Source: Variibacter gotjawalensis
Lineage (GTDB): Bacteria > Pseudomonadota > Alphaproteobacteria > Rhizobiales > Xanthobacteraceae
Assembly: GCF_002355335.1 (NCBI RefSeq)
Contig: NZ_AP014946.1
Coordinates: 3,301,501-3,365,500, forward strand
Length of the DNA stretch: 64,000 bases
Direction of reading: 5' to 3'
Part shown: positions 48,400 through 57,930 of the stretch, in pieces
Layout of the letters: each line of letters begins with the position of its first letter
Numbering within the stretch: the first letter of the stretch is position 1
Made by a program: the position numbers and the translations under genes
Notes under the pieces: generated by a model
Told to the model about the DNA's origin: nothing
Seen by the model: the letters and a program-made list of their open reading frames with translations, nothing else
Databases searched by the model: none

Positions 48400-49122
48400 A
48401 TGCGCAAACTCATCACAGCGGCGGTTGCCGTGATTGCCTTATCGGCCGCGACGCCGCCGCGCGCTGAAGCCGCGCCGCTGCTTGGGCTCAAACGAGCCGC
48501 CGATAGCCTGAACCCGATCGGAAAAGTCGGCTATTGCGAGTTTTATGACGAGGATGTCGGCGATTACGTCACATTCTACGTCCCGGGTCCGTGCCTTTAC
48601 TACGGCCACCCCGGCTATCAGGGATGGCTCGGCCGCTACTATTACGGCCGTCCTTACTGGCGCGGCCGCGTCGGCATGCGCCCCTGGGATCGCGGACCGG
48701 CGTTTCGCGGACGCCCTGGCGGCGGCTATCGTGACGGACGTCCCGGCGGCGATTGGCGCGGAGGCCGTCCCGACGGCGGCAGGCGCTTCGGACCTCCGGA
48801 TGGTGGACGCCGTGGTGGACCGCCGGACGGCGGTGGTCGCCGCTTCGGACCTCCGGACGGCGGCGCGCGTGGCGGACCTCCCGATGGCGGCGGACGGCGC
48901 TTCGGGCCGCCTGATGGCGGCGCACGTGGCGGACCTCCAGGTGGCGGCATGCGCGGCGGACCGCCGGACGGTGGTGCGCGCGGTGGTTCTCCGAGTGGCG
49001 GAATGCGTGGCGGCCCCCCGGCCGGTGGCGCCCGCGGTGGGCCTCCGGCAGGCGGTCGTGGTGCCGCACCTGTCGGCCGTGCTGGCGGACAACCAGGCGG
49101 TCAGCCGGGCGGCGGACGATAA
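48400..49122 (+). CDS. exported Gly/Pro/Arg-rich repeat protein with an aromatic YC-x-F-Y motif
   Basis: 240 aa. Signal peptide to about residue 25. Residues 25-75 form a compact domain GYCEFYDEDVGDYVTFYVP then PCLYYGHPG, sharing spacing with the next gene. From about residue 85 the protein is Gly/Pro/Arg/Asp-rich; three exact 19-residue repeats RRFGPPDGGxRGGPPDGGG fill residues 128-184 (57-bp DNA units 48781-48951). Probably a cell-surface or matrix protein; function unknown. Confidence 0.75.
   Translation: MRKLITAAVAVIALSAATPPRAEAAPLLGLKRAADSLNPIGKVGYCEFYDEDVGDYVTFYVPGPCLYYGHPGYQGWLGRYYYGRPYWRGRVGMRPWDRGPAFRGRPGGGYRDGRPGGDWRGGRPDGGRRFGPPDGGRRGGPPDGGGRRFGPPDGGARGGPPDGGGRRFGPPDGGARGGPPGGGMRGGPPDGGARGGSPSGGMRGGPPAGGARGGPPAGGRGAAPVGRAGGQPGGQPGGGR
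48781..48951 (+). repeat. three tandem in-frame 57-bp repeats
   Basis: Units at 48781-48837, 48838-48894 and 48895-48951, each encoding RRFGPPDGG[RA]RGGPP[DG]GGG. Units differ at a few codons, so they have diverged after duplication but the frame is kept. Confidence 0.85.
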
Positions 49123-49158
49123 CGAGACGCTAGAAATTTAGAGCTGCCAACATTTTAG

Positions 49159-49202
49159 CGCCCGGCGTTGATTCAGTTTCTGATCAAAGCCGGGCGTTTT
49201 CG
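49159..49202 (+). terminator. Rho-independent terminator after the repeat protein gene
   Basis: Stem CGCCCGGC / GCCGGGCG (49159-49166, 49189-49196) with a 22-base loop that can extend pairing, then TTTTCGTTT. Confidence 0.82.
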
Positions 49203-49269
49203 TTTGCATCGCCCGCTAACCTTTTATTGAGCGGGCTCGCGCATAGTGGCGAAAGAGGAGTTCAAGTTC

Positions 49270-49548
49270 ATGCGTAACCTCTTTCTCGCCGGCGCTACAG
49301 CGCTCGCGTTTTCGGCTGTCGCCAATCCGGCTCATGCAGGCGCGTCGCGTTGGCTCGACGGCATCTTCGCGCCGTATGGCGGCAACTACTGCCAGTTCTT
49401 CGATCCCGCCGCTGGCCAGTGGATCGACTTCTACGCTCCGGACGGCCGCTGCATGAGCTACGCAGCACCGGGCCTCCGCGCCACGAGCTATCGCTCTCAC
49501 TACGGCCGCCGCCACTATCACCGCTACGGCTTGCGCACACGCGGCTAG
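49270..49548 (+). CDS. small exported protein related to the gene at 48400
   Basis: 92 aa from ATG at 49270, preceded by AGAGGAG. Signal peptide ending VANPAHA. The mature part NYCQFFDPAAGQWIDFYAP then RCMSYAAPG aligns with the 48400 protein at the pattern YCxFxDxxxGxxxxFYxP...CxxYxxPG, followed by a short His/Tyr/Arg-rich tail. Two cysteines are conserved between them and probably bond. Function unknown. Confidence 0.78.
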   Translation: MRNLFLAGATALAFSAVANPAHAGASRWLDGIFAPYGGNYCQFFDPAAGQWIDFYAPDGRCMSYAAPGLRATSYRSHYGRRHYHRYGLRTRG

Positions 49549-49671
49549 CCTCCGCCTCAGCGTCGCTAAGGCCGCGTTAGTCATGCCGTGGCAACGATGA
49601 TCGCGGCCGTTGTTTCTTAAGGTCTGTGTCGGATGCTGAGCGCAACGTAACCTGCGCCAGGATTCTGGATC

Positions 49672-50253
49672 ATGGACCAGCAAGAAACAAACGGCGGGAT
49701 AAAGTCGTTGTTGGCGACGCTCGGCTTCTGCGTCCTGCTTGGCTTCATGGTCTATTGGCACCTGCCAAATCTGTGGACCGATCTACGGACTTCGGATTGG
49801 CAACCAGCGTTCGGATTGAAATTGGACGAAGCGAAGTGCACGCGGCACTTCTTTGTCGCATCGACGTGCTCGATCAAATATTCGGATCCCGTCAAACCTG
49901 AGCAACGCCAGAAATCGCTGAGCTACCTCACGTTCGGCGGTTGGGGCGGCGAACAAGCGCTGCTGGTCCAAAGCGCAAGCAATCCCGATCGCGTCAGCAT
50001 TGCCATAGCGACAAAAGCCCTCATCGGCCGCACACTGGCGATGCTCGTTCTCACCATCATCCCTTTGTTGCTGCTGCTCGCGGTCTTTGCGAAGCGTATG
50101 CTTGCGTCCGGCGATGATGATGCCGCCAGCTTTGTGCAGCCCAATCCTGAACCGAATCCGGCACGCACCGCTGAGGTCACACGTAGACCCACAATGCCGC
50201 CCACCGGCAATGCTCCGCCGACATTCGGTCGCCGTACGACGCCCGTTCGCTAG
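49672..50253 (+). CDS. membrane protein of unknown function
   Basis: 193 aa with two predicted spans (about residues 12-30, LLATLGFCVLLGFMVYW, and 120-142, TLAMLVLTIIPLLLLLAVF), flanking a soluble segment with two cysteines (CTRHFFVASTC), and a Pro/Arg-rich C-terminal tail. No family recognised. Its TAG stop interlocks with the recO stop in CTAG. Confidence 0.72.
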   Translation: MDQQETNGGIKSLLATLGFCVLLGFMVYWHLPNLWTDLRTSDWQPAFGLKLDEAKCTRHFFVASTCSIKYSDPVKPEQRQKSLSYLTFGGWGGEQALLVQSASNPDRVSIAIATKALIGRTLAMLVLTIIPLLLLLAVFAKRMLASGDDDAASFVQPNPEPNPARTAEVTRRPTMPPTGNAPPTFGRRTTPVR

Positions 50254-50987
50254 CCGCCATTACTACGCTTTACGGCTATCGACAGAAACTGCTGCCGCGC
50301 TTCCGGCAGCGCGACGCCTCGTGGATCGAACACGTGGCGCGCGAGAAAATAGCCGGTCAGCCGAAACGCTTCCTCGATTTCTTTCATCGCCGCGACTTCG
50401 TCGGCCGCGTCGTCACCGAGGAAACGCGGCAGAGACAGCAGCTTCTCGCGCCACGGGTCTCCCGCAATCCGTGAGACGGCGCGGCCTGATTTCGGCGACA
50501 CGTAGACAAGCTCCTGCTGACTCCCGGTCGCCGCGCATTCGTTCAGGTCCAAACCGAAGCCAAGCTCCGACAACAGCATCAGCTCGAAGCGCGCGATCCG
50601 CATCGCGGCCTGCTGCGCATCACTAAGATCGCTGAGGATGCCGTCGAGCCCGCCGAGCAACTCTGGATGCGGGTCGCGCTCCGGCAACAGCCTGACCAAA
50701 GCGCAGAGATGCGACAAAGCGTAGAGCGCATGCGGCTTATCGAGATACTCGGCAGCTCGCAGCCGCAAGCCTTCGACCGTGAAGTTGCCGAGATGCTCGT
50801 CGAGCCGTGCCCGCCAGACGACACGCACCGTATTGCCGGGCTGCAGCACCGGCCGCATGCGTGATCCGGCGCCGCCGCGCACCAGTCCGGCGTGCCGCCC
50901 GTGTTCAACGGTGAAGACGTCGATAATCGCGCCGGCTTCGCCATGCCGGCGAACGCCCACCACGATGCCCTCGTCGGTCCACTCCAT
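50250..50987 (-). CDS. recO: DNA repair protein RecO
   Basis: 245 aa. N-terminal OB fold: EWTDEGIVVGVRRHGEAGAI, DVFTVEHGRHAGLVRGGAG, then the helical domain ALYALSHLCALVRLLPERDP and RFELMLLSELGFGLDLNECA. The C-terminal zinc-finger cysteines of some RecO proteins are mostly missing (only one Cys in this region), as in other alphaproteobacteria. Loads RecA in the RecFOR pathway. Last gene of the lepB-rnc-era-recO run, 17 bases after era. Confidence 0.95.
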   Translation of the reverse strand: MEWTDEGIVVGVRRHGEAGAIIDVFTVEHGRHAGLVRGGAGSRMRPVLQPGNTVRVVWRARLDEHLGNFTVEGLRLRAAEYLDKPHALYALSHLCALVRLLPERDPHPELLGGLDGILSDLSDAQQAAMRIARFELMLLSELGFGLDLNECAATGSQQELVYVSPKSGRAVSRIAGDPWREKLLSLPRFLGDDAADEVAAMKEIEEAFRLTGYFLARHVFDPRGVALPEARQQFLSIAVKRSNGG

Positions 50988-51004
50988 GTGGCGATTATAG
51001 CCCG

Positions 51005-51910
51005 CTATTCGCGCGGAAACTCTATGCCCATTTCGCGGTAGCGCTCGGGATCGTCGCCCCAGCCTTCGCGTACTTTGACGAACAGGAACAGATGCACGGG
51101 GCGCTCGAGGATCTCTGCAAGCTCCTCGCGCGCCGCTGCGCCGATGGCCTTGATGGTTTGACCGCCTTTGCCGAGCACGATCTTCCGTTGGCTCTCGCGC
51201 TCGACATAGATCGTCTGCTCGATCCGCGCCGAGCCGTCCTTGCGGTCTTCCCACGTCTCGGTCTCGATCGTCGACTGATACGGCAACTCCTCGTGGAGCC
51301 GCAGATAAAGCTTCTCGCGCGTGATTTCGGATGCGAGATGCCGTTGCGGAGCGTCCGTCAGCTGATCTTCCGGATAGAGCCAAGGCCCGGCCGGAACGTT
51401 GCGCGCAAACCAATCGCGCACGTCCTCGACGCCGTAACCACTCAGCGCCGCCACCATGAACGTTGCCTCGAATGTGCCGGCAGCGTTCACGGCCACCGTC
51501 AGATCGAGCAGCTTCGGCTTTTCGACGAGATCGACCTTGTTAAGGATCAGCGCCTTCGGTTGTCGCACATCTTTCAGCTTGTTGAGGATCGTTTCGGCTT
51601 CCTCATCGAGACCACGCTGGGCATCGATGACGAGCGCGACGAGGTCCGCGTCATGCGCACCGCTCCACGCCGTCGTCACCATCGCGCGATCAAGCCGCCG
51701 GCGCGGCCGGAAAATTCCCGGCGTATCGACAAAGATGATCTGCGCATCGCCGTCGATCGCGATGCCGCGGATAAGCGCGCGCGTCGTCTGCACCTTCGGC
51801 GTTACGATCGACACTTTCGTCCCGACAAGACCATTCGTCAGCGTCGATTTGCCGACGTTGGGCGCGCCGATCAGCGCAACAAACCCACAGCGCTGCTTCG
51901 TATCGTTCAT
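51005..51910 (-). CDS. era: GTPase Era
   Basis: 301 aa. GTPase motifs: G1 GAPNVGKST, G2 region TRALIRGI, G3 DTPGIF, G4 NKVDLVEKP; C-terminal KH domain with KIVLGKGGQTIKAIG. Binds 16S rRNA 3' end and acts in 30S assembly. Two ATGs: 51913 overlaps the rnc stop in TAATG, 51910 sits five bases from AGGAG and is preferred. Between rnc and recO. Confidence 0.97.
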   Translation of the reverse strand: MNDTKQRCGFVALIGAPNVGKSTLTNGLVGTKVSIVTPKVQTTRALIRGIAIDGDAQIIFVDTPGIFRPRRRLDRAMVTTAWSGAHDADLVALVIDAQRGLDEEAETILNKLKDVRQPKALILNKVDLVEKPKLLDLTVAVNAAGTFEATFMVAALSGYGVEDVRDWFARNVPAGPWLYPEDQLTDAPQRHLASEITREKLYLRLHEELPYQSTIETETWEDRKDGSARIEQTIYVERESQRKIVLGKGGQTIKAIGAAAREELAEILERPVHLFLFVKVREGWGDDPERYREMGIEFPRE

Positions 51911-51912
51911 CA

Positions 51913-52608
51913 TTACTCCTGCGTCACGCCTTCGCGCGCCAACATGGCAAGCGCCGCGGCCTGTTCCGCAGCGCGCTTCGATTTTCCGGTCCCTTGCGTC
52001 GGCTCGCGCCTGGCGACCGCAACCTCGACAGTGAAACGCGGATTGTGATCCGGCCCCGAGCGATCGACTTCTGTATACACCGGCATCGGCAAACCGCCGC
52101 CCTGCGCCCACTCCTGCAGCGTCGTCTTAGGGTCACGCAGAGGCATCGCGGGATCGCTCACCCGCTCGGCCCAATAGCGCTGCACAAGCGCTGCTGCGGG
52201 CGCATAACCGCCATCGAGATAGACCGCGCCGATAATGGCTTCGGCGACGTCCGCCATGATGGACGGAGAAAGCCTCGCTTTGACGCCCTTAGCGGTACCA
52301 AGCCGGATTGCTTGGTCGGCTTCCATCGCCTTGGCAACTTCGGTGCAGGTTTCAGCCCGGACCAACTCGGCGAGGCGGCGAGAGAGATCGCCCTCGTTCG
52401 CGTCGGGAAATGCTTCGAACAACATCGACGCGATGGCGAGCCCAAGCACCCGGTCGCCGAGAAACTCGAGACGCTGATAGCTTCCCGTCTTATCGCCGCC
52501 GCTCAGCGCCGTTGAATGCGAGACCGCCCGCTCCAGCAACTCGAATTGCGTGAACTCGTACCCTATTCGGGTTTGTAGCTGTCGCGCTGCTGTCGCCTTG
52601 CGGCTCAT
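51913..52608 (-). CDS. rnc: ribonuclease III
   Basis: 231 aa. Endonuclease domain with YQRLEFLGDRVLGLAIAS (the E-x-x-G-D motif), second site residues in MADVAEAIIGAVYLDGG; C-terminal dsRNA-binding domain HNPRFTVEVAVARR...GKSKRAAEQAAALAM. Processes rRNA precursors and other dsRNA. Start ATG overlaps the lepB stop in ATGA. Confidence 0.97.
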   Translation of the reverse strand: MSRKATAARQLQTRIGYEFTQFELLERAVSHSTALSGGDKTGSYQRLEFLGDRVLGLAIASMLFEAFPDANEGDLSRRLAELVRAETCTEVAKAMEADQAIRLGTAKGVKARLSPSIMADVAEAIIGAVYLDGGYAPAAALVQRYWAERVSDPAMPLRDPKTTLQEWAQGGGLPMPVYTEVDRSGPDHNPRFTVEVAVARREPTQGTGKSKRAAEQAAALAMLAREGVTQE

Positions 52609-53360
52609 CGGACGATCGAGAAGAGCCGCGACCAGCGTACCGACCACGGCCAGCGCCAGAACTGCCACGCGCGCTCGCCTTCGCCGACCGAGAAGAAGAT
52701 GACTTCGGCGCGGCCGATGAGGTTCTGGTACGGCACGTAGCCGACCTGGCTCAGAACGCGGCTATCCGTCGAATTGTCCCGGTTATCGCCCATCATGAAG
52801 AAATGGCCGGCCGGCACCGTGTAGATCTCGGTGTTGTCGTAGAAACCGTTCTCGGCGAGGTCGAGCGTCGTATAAGTGACCCCGTTCGGCAGCGTTTCCT
52901 TGTAGCGGCGCACACGCGTCGAGCGGCCGCCCTCTTCGACGTCGACGAAGTCGTCGATGCGCTCGCGCGGCACCGCCTGGTCGTTGATGTGCAACACGCC
53001 GCGGATCATCTGGATGCGGTCGCCCGGCAGGCCGATGACGCGCTTGATGTAGTCGACCGAGTCATCCTTCGGCAGCCGGAACACGACGACATCGCCGCGC
53101 GACGGATCGGAGCCCATGATGCGGCCCTTAAACAGCGGCGGCGAGAACGGCAGCGAGAAATAGCTGTAGCCGTAGGTGTATTTCGAGACGAACAGGTAGT
53201 CGCCGACAAGCAGCGTCTCCTTCATCGAAGCCGACGGAATGTTGAAGGGTTGAAACAGGAATGTGCGAATGATCGCCGCGATGATGAGCGCATGGACGAC
53301 GACACGAATGGTATCGCCTACGCCGCCTTCTTTCCGTTCAGCTTCCGTCGTCACGCGCAT
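52605..53360 (-). CDS. lepB: signal peptidase I, copy 1 (rnc-linked)
   Basis: 251 aa. One N-terminal membrane span (TIRVVVHALIIAAIIRTFLFQ) then the catalytic Ser in NIPSASMKETLLVGDYLFVSK and the general-base Lys in SVDYIKRVIGLPGDRI; substrate-binding motif [16 protein letters not shown]. Cleaves signal peptides at the periplasmic face of the inner membrane. Directly upstream of and overlapping rnc. About 233 bases separate it from the second copy. Confidence 0.95.
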   Translation of the reverse strand: MRVTTEAERKEGGVGDTIRVVVHALIIAAIIRTFLFQPFNIPSASMKETLLVGDYLFVSKYTYGYSYFSLPFSPPLFKGRIMGSDPSRGDVVVFRLPKDDSVDYIKRVIGLPGDRIQMIRGVLHINDQAVPRERIDDFVDVEEGGRSTRVRRYKETLPNGVTYTTLDLAENGFYDNTEIYTVPAGHFFMMGDNRDNSTDSRVLSQVGYVPYQNLIGRAEVIFFSVGEGERAWQFWRWPWSVRWSRLFSIVR

Positions 53361-53592
53361 TGGCCTCTTAGTCTCCGGCGCAATCCTGCGCGCTCATATG
53401 TCGTGCAAAATCGATCGGCCTCGAATCGTCAGGCCGTCGCGCCCCCGCGAATGCCGGACTATGTAGCGGCTGGCCCTGCGCCGCGCAACGAACCCGAAGT
53501 CCGTCCCTGAAGCATTCTTGCGACCACACGCGGCGCAAGCGTCGACATCACGAAATCTCGCAATCCCTTGTTTTCGTTAAGTCTTCCACACT

Positions 53593-54330
53593 TCAGCGAA
53601 CGAATGACGGCATCCGGCTGAAGCGAAGCGTCCACGGCCAGCGCCAGAACTCCCACGCAGCGGTGCCCCCCGAGACCGAAAAGAAGATCACATCGGCGCG
53701 ACCGACAAGGTTTTCCATCGGAACGAAGCCGACCGCCTCCGGCACCCGGCTGTCGGCGGAGTCATCCCGGTTGTCGCCCATCATGAACACGTGCCCGGCC
53801 GGGACCGTGTAGACCGCCGTGTTGTCGAACTCCCCGTTCGGCACGATGTCGAGGATGCTGTGCGTCACTCCGCCCGGCAGCGTCTCCCGATAGCGCTTGG
53901 CTCGCACGGTCCTGCCTTCATCGTCGAAGACAAACTCTCCGTCCGGCATCTGCGCCGCTGCCGTGCCGTTGATGTTGAGCACACCGTTGATCATCTGGAT
54001 GCGGTCGCCCGGCAGCCCGACGACCCGCTTCACGAAGTCCTGCGACTCGTTCGGCACCGGACGGAAGACGACGACGTCACCGCGCTTCGGCTCCGATCCC
54101 CAGATTCGCCCCGAAAAGAGTTTCGGCGCAAACGGCATCGAGAAGCGGCTGTAGCCGTATGAAAACTTCGATACCATGATGTAGTCGCCGACCAGCAAGC
54201 TCGGCAGCATCGACTCCGACGGGATGCGATACGGTCGGAACAGCAACGTCTGGAAGACGAGCACGAACGCGACCGCCGGCACGACGACGCCGAGGACGTA
54301 GCCGCGAAAAAACCCCTGCTCTTCCTTCAT
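53593..54330 (-). CDS. lepB: signal peptidase I, copy 2 (acpS-linked)
   Basis: 245 aa. Span [20 protein letters not shown], catalytic Ser in [21 protein letters not shown], Lys in [16 protein letters not shown], and [16 protein letters not shown]. All active-site residues of copy 1 are present, so both look functional. Its ATG overlaps acpS in ATGA. Closest to the paralogue type called SipS/SipF in Bradyrhizobium (from memory). Confidence 0.94.
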   Translation of the reverse strand: MKEEQGFFRGYVLGVVVPAVAFVLVFQTLLFRPYRIPSESMLPSLLVGDYIMVSKFSYGYSRFSMPFAPKLFSGRIWGSEPKRGDVVVFRPVPNESQDFVKRVVGLPGDRIQMINGVLNINGTAAAQMPDGEFVFDDEGRTVRAKRYRETLPGGVTHSILDIVPNGEFDNTAVYTVPAGHVFMMGDNRDDSADSRVPEAVGFVPMENLVGRADVIFFSVSGGTAAWEFWRWPWTLRFSRMPSFVR

Positions 54331-54728
54331 GACTTCGGCACGGCCGTGATCATCACAAACGCCTGCGCCATCGGGTATTCGTCGGTGATCGTCAGATCGA
54401 TGCGCGTCTCGTATCCCGCAGGCGTCATCGACTGCAGCCGCGCCAGCGCGCCACCGGTGAGCTGCATCGTCGGCTGACCAGAGCGGCGATTGACCACACC
54501 CATGTCGCGCCAGAACACGCCGGCGCGAAGGCCCGTGCCTAGCGCCTTCGAGCAGGCCTCTTTCGCAGCAAACCGTTTAGCGTAGGTCGCGATGCGCTGG
54601 TTTTTCCGTTCTGCGCGCGCGCGCTCGACGTCCGTGAAAATGCGATTGAGGAAACGATCGCCGTGGCGCGCGATCGTCTTCTCGATCCGCCTAATGTCGA
54701 TCAGGTCCGATCCGATGCCGAGGATCAT
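54327..54728 (-). CDS. acpS: holo-[acyl-carrier-protein] synthase
   Basis: 133 aa. Starts [20 protein letters not shown] (conserved Asp metal ligand) and [14 protein letters not shown], the AcpS K-E-A/S-x-x-K-A motif that binds coenzyme A. Transfers phosphopantetheine to ACP. Overlaps pdxJ and lepB copy 2 by four bases each. Confidence 0.96.
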   Translation of the reverse strand: MILGIGSDLIDIRRIEKTIARHGDRFLNRIFTDVERARAERKNQRIATYAKRFAAKEACSKALGTGLRAGVFWRDMGVVNRRSGQPTMQLTGGALARLQSMTPAGYETRIDLTITDEYPMAQAFVMITAVPKS

Positions 54729-55480
54729 GACGCCCGCACCCGGCCGCGATCCATCGCAGCGCGCATCGTGACGATTGTTTGCGACAGTCCGACGCTCAAG
54801 GCCTCACCCATCAGGAAATGCCCGATGTTGAGTTCACGCAGGTTCGGCAGCGTCGCAATCTGCTCGGCCGTCGCGTAGTTCAGACCATGGCCCGCATGGA
54901 CTTCGAGGCCGAGATCGCTCGCGATCCGCACACCGTCGGCGATGCGCCGCCACTCGGCATCGGCAACCGAAGCGTGGCCCTCCGCAATCGCATCGCACCA
55001 CGCACCCGTATGAATCTCGATCACCGGCGCTTTGAGCTTTGCCGCCATCTCGATTTGCTTGGGATCGGCCGCGATGAAAAGCGAAACGCGGATACCGGCA
55101 TCGTTGAGCCGCCCGACGAACGAGCTGAGGCCATCCGCCAGCCCGACGACATCGAGGCCGCCCTCGGTGGTCAGCTCTTCGCGGCGCTCGGGCACGATAC
55201 ACGCAGCGTGCGGCTTTACGCGCAACGCCATCACGGACATCTCCGGCGTCGCCGCCATCTCGAAATTCAGCGGCTTCGTGATCTCGGCGCGCAGGCGTTC
55301 GATATCCGCGTCGCGGATGTGCCGGCGGTCTTCGCGCAAATGCGCCGTAATGCCGTCGGCACCGGCCGCGATCGCTTCCTTCGCGGCTTTAACTGGATCC
55401 GGATGCGTGCCACCGCGTGCATTACGCACGGTCGCGACATGATCGACGTTGACGCCGAGCCGAAGAGTTTTGTCGTTCAC
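54725..55480 (-). CDS. pdxJ: pyridoxine 5'-phosphate synthase
   Basis: 251 aa TIM barrel: [17 protein letters not shown] (phosphate site), [16 protein letters not shown] with the catalytic His, and [14 protein letters not shown]. Condenses DXP with 3-amino-1-hydroxyacetone phosphate to make pyridoxine 5'-phosphate. Four bases from rsh, overlapping acpS. Confidence 0.97.
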   Translation of the reverse strand: MNDKTLRLGVNVDHVATVRNARGGTHPDPVKAAKEAIAAGADGITAHLREDRRHIRDADIERLRAEITKPLNFEMAATPEMSVMALRVKPHAACIVPERREELTTEGGLDVVGLADGLSSFVGRLNDAGIRVSLFIAADPKQIEMAAKLKAPVIEIHTGAWCDAIAEGHASVADAEWRRIADGVRIASDLGLEVHAGHGLNYATAEQIATLPNLRELNIGHFLMGEALSVGLSQTIVTMRAAMDRGRVRAS

Positions 55481-55483
55481 GAT

Positions 55484-57787
55484 CTACCCGAGAAGTCGTT
55501 CGGCACTAGACACCACGGACTTTGCCCGCAGCTGCGCCAGAATGCCGTTGAGATGCGTCAAGTCATAGACCGCGAGGTCGATGACCATGTCGGTGAAGTC
55601 TGCCGCGTGGCGTCGCATCTGCACATTGTCGATGTTTCCATCGTGCTCCGCAATCACCTGCGCGATCTGCGCCAGTGATCCCGGTTCGTTCAGCGATTGC
55701 ACATTGATGCGCGCCGGAAACCGCTGCGGATTGCCTTCCGGCTCGTCCCACTGCACGTCGAGCCAACGCTCCGGCGTATCCTCGAACTGCTGCAGCGCCG
55801 GCGACTCGATCGGATAGATCGTAATGCCCTCGCCCGGATTGAGAATGCCGACGATGCGATCGCCCGGCACCGCTCCGCCCTCGGGTGCAAAGCGCACCGG
55901 CAGATCGTTGTTCATCCCGCGGATCGGGATAGCCGGACCGTCGTCCGAATAACTCGGCACTTTGAACAACAGCGAGCGCGCGCGTGCGAGGCCGAACCAT
56001 CCGCTCTCTTTCCGCTTCGGCACCGTGCGGCGGATCGCGCTCTCTTCCTTGTAGTCCGGATACATCGCGCGCGCGACGTCGGAGGCTTTCATCTCGCCGC
56101 GCCCGACCGCCGCCATCACTTCGTCGATCGACGTGCGCGCAAGCCGCGAGAGCGCGCCGTGCAGTTTGTCGTCGGAGTATTCTTTCTTCGCGCGCATGAA
56201 CAGACGCTCGACGATGCGCCGGCCAAGCCCCGCATATTGGTCGCGCACCGCAACGCGCGTCGCACGGCGGATCGCGGCGCGGGCCTTACCGGTGATGACC
56301 AGCGACTCCCATGCGGCCGGCGGCGCTTTCTGCGCTTTCGACGTGATGATCTCGACCTCGTCGCCATTCTGCAATTCGGACACGAGCGGGCTGATCTTGC
56401 CGTTGATCTTGCAGCCGAGCGTCGAGTTGCCGACGTCGGTGTGCACCGCATACGCAAAATCGATCGGCGTCGCTTTGCGCGGCAGTGCGATCAGCTTGCC
56501 CTTCGGCGTGAAGCAGAAGACCTGATCCTGAAACAGCTCGAGCTTCGTGTGCTCCAGAAACTCTTCCGGGTTCGAACCCTCGGCGAGAAGCTCGATCGTC
56601 CGCCGCAGCCACGCATAAGCGCTCGACTCGCGCGAGAGCATGTCCGATGGCGAGCCCTGCCCGTCCTTGTAGAGCGCATGCGCCGCGATGCCGTATTCGG
56701 CAACCTGATCCATCTCGTCGGTGCGGATCTGCAGTTCGACGCGCTGATTGCCCGGTCCGATCACTGTCGTATGCAGCGAACGATAATCATTCTGTTTCGG
56801 CGTCGAGATGTAGTCCTTGAAACGCGTCGGCACCATCGGCCATGTCGTGTGCACGATGCCGAGCGCGCCGTAACAATCCTCCACGCGCGGAACGATGACG
56901 CGAAACCCGAAGATGTCCGACAACTGCTCGAAGCCGATCGATTTGCGCTCCATCTTGCGCCAGATCGAATACGGCCGCTTCTGCCGCCCGAGAACTTCCG
57001 CCGTGATCTCATGATCGTGCAGCCGGCTTTTGAGCTGGTCTTCGATCTGCGCGATCAGCCGCTCGTTGCGCGCCGCTAGATCGCGCAGGCGCGTGATCGT
57101 GACGTCGTAGGCGTTCGGATTGATCTCACGAAATGCGAGGTCTTCAAGCTCTTCGCGCATCTCATGCATACCCATGCGGCCGGCAAGCGGCGCATAGATG
57201 TCGACCGTCTCCTGCGCGATGCGATGCCGCGCGCTTGGCGACATAAACTCGAGCGTGCGCATGTTGTGCAAACGGTCCGCGAGCTTGACGAGCAACACGC
57301 GCACGTCCGACGCGATTGCAAGCAGCAGCTTTCGCAAGTTCTCGGCTTGCGCGGCTTGCTTGGAAACGAGGTCGAGCTTCTTGAGCTTCGTGAGCCCCTC
57401 GACGAGCTGCCCGATCTCCGGTCCAAAGAACTTGTCGATCGCGGCGCGCGTCGTTTCCGTATCTTCGATCGTGTCGTGCAGCAGCGCGGCGACGATCGTG
57501 GCATCGTCGAGTTTGAGGTCGGTAAGAATTGCAGCGACTTCGAGCGGATGCGTGAAATACGGATCGCCGGATTTGCGCGTCTGATCGCCATGCGCGCGCA
57601 TCGCGTAGACGTAGGCGCGGTCGAGCAGCGCCTCATCGGTGTCCGGATTGTAGCGGCGGACGCGATCGACAAGCTCGTACTGCCGCATCAGCCGCGGCGG
57701 CTTGCGCACCTTCGGCTTAGCCTCTTCATCCACCAGCAGAGATGGAGGCCCTTCGTCACCGATCGTTGTGATATCCGCCAACGCCAT
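55484..57787 (-). CDS. bifunctional (p)ppGpp synthetase/hydrolase (RSH)
   Basis: 767 aa from ATG at 57787. N-terminal HD hydrolase (MRAHGDQTRKSGDPYFTHPL, ALLHDTIEDTE), synthetase domain (DIFGFRVIVPRVEDCYGA, RFKDYISTPKQNDYRSLHTT), TGS domain around KGKLIALPRKATPIDFAYAV, and a C-terminal ACT domain. The RFKD motif (RXKD type) marks the bifunctional Rel/SpoT class rather than monofunctional RelA. Single RSH seen here, as is usual in alphaproteobacteria. First gene of the run through acpS and lepB copy 2. Confidence 0.96.
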   Translation of the reverse strand: MALADITTIGDEGPPSLLVDEEAKPKVRKPPRLMRQYELVDRVRRYNPDTDEALLDRAYVYAMRAHGDQTRKSGDPYFTHPLEVAAILTDLKLDDATIVAALLHDTIEDTETTRAAIDKFFGPEIGQLVEGLTKLKKLDLVSKQAAQAENLRKLLLAIASDVRVLLVKLADRLHNMRTLEFMSPSARHRIAQETVDIYAPLAGRMGMHEMREELEDLAFREINPNAYDVTITRLRDLAARNERLIAQIEDQLKSRLHDHEITAEVLGRQKRPYSIWRKMERKSIGFEQLSDIFGFRVIVPRVEDCYGALGIVHTTWPMVPTRFKDYISTPKQNDYRSLHTTVIGPGNQRVELQIRTDEMDQVAEYGIAAHALYKDGQGSPSDMLSRESSAYAWLRRTIELLAEGSNPEEFLEHTKLELFQDQVFCFTPKGKLIALPRKATPIDFAYAVHTDVGNSTLGCKINGKISPLVSELQNGDEVEIITSKAQKAPPAAWESLVITGKARAAIRRATRVAVRDQYAGLGRRIVERLFMRAKKEYSDDKLHGALSRLARTSIDEVMAAVGRGEMKASDVARAMYPDYKEESAIRRTVPKRKESGWFGLARARSLLFKVPSYSDDGPAIPIRGMNNDLPVRFAPEGGAVPGDRIVGILNPGEGITIYPIESPALQQFEDTPERWLDVQWDEPEGNPQRFPARINVQSLNEPGSLAQIAQVIAEHDGNIDNVQMRRHAADFTDMVIDLAVYDLTHLNGILAQLRAKSVVSSAERLLG

Positions 57788-57880
57788 TCGCAATCATGTC
57801 TAACTGCATGCTTCGCCTACAGTATAGGGCAAGCGCTCTGGCCAGAACTATGGTTTCCACAACATGGTTGGTAAAATGAA

Positions 57881-57903
57881 ACGGCCCGCCAGTGGCGGGC
57901 CGT
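57881..57903 (-). terminator. Rho-independent terminator after rpoZ
   Basis: CGGCCCGCC / GGCGGGCCG (9 bp plus A-T, loop AGT). On the rpoZ strand it is followed by TTTCATTTT. It separates rpoZ from rsh. Confidence 0.8.
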
Positions 57904-57930
57904 AAAATCTCTCGCGAGAGGCGAAAAAGC

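Noticed and set aside
46226-48433. 735-codon plus-strand open frame
   Set aside because: Opposite strand of parC; repetitive Arg/Val/His composition typical of antisense of a GC-rich gene.
49570-49618. Terminator GGCCGCG / CGCGGCC after the small exported protein
   Set aside because: Only 7 bp with a 25-base loop, and the T run is broken; too weak to call alone.
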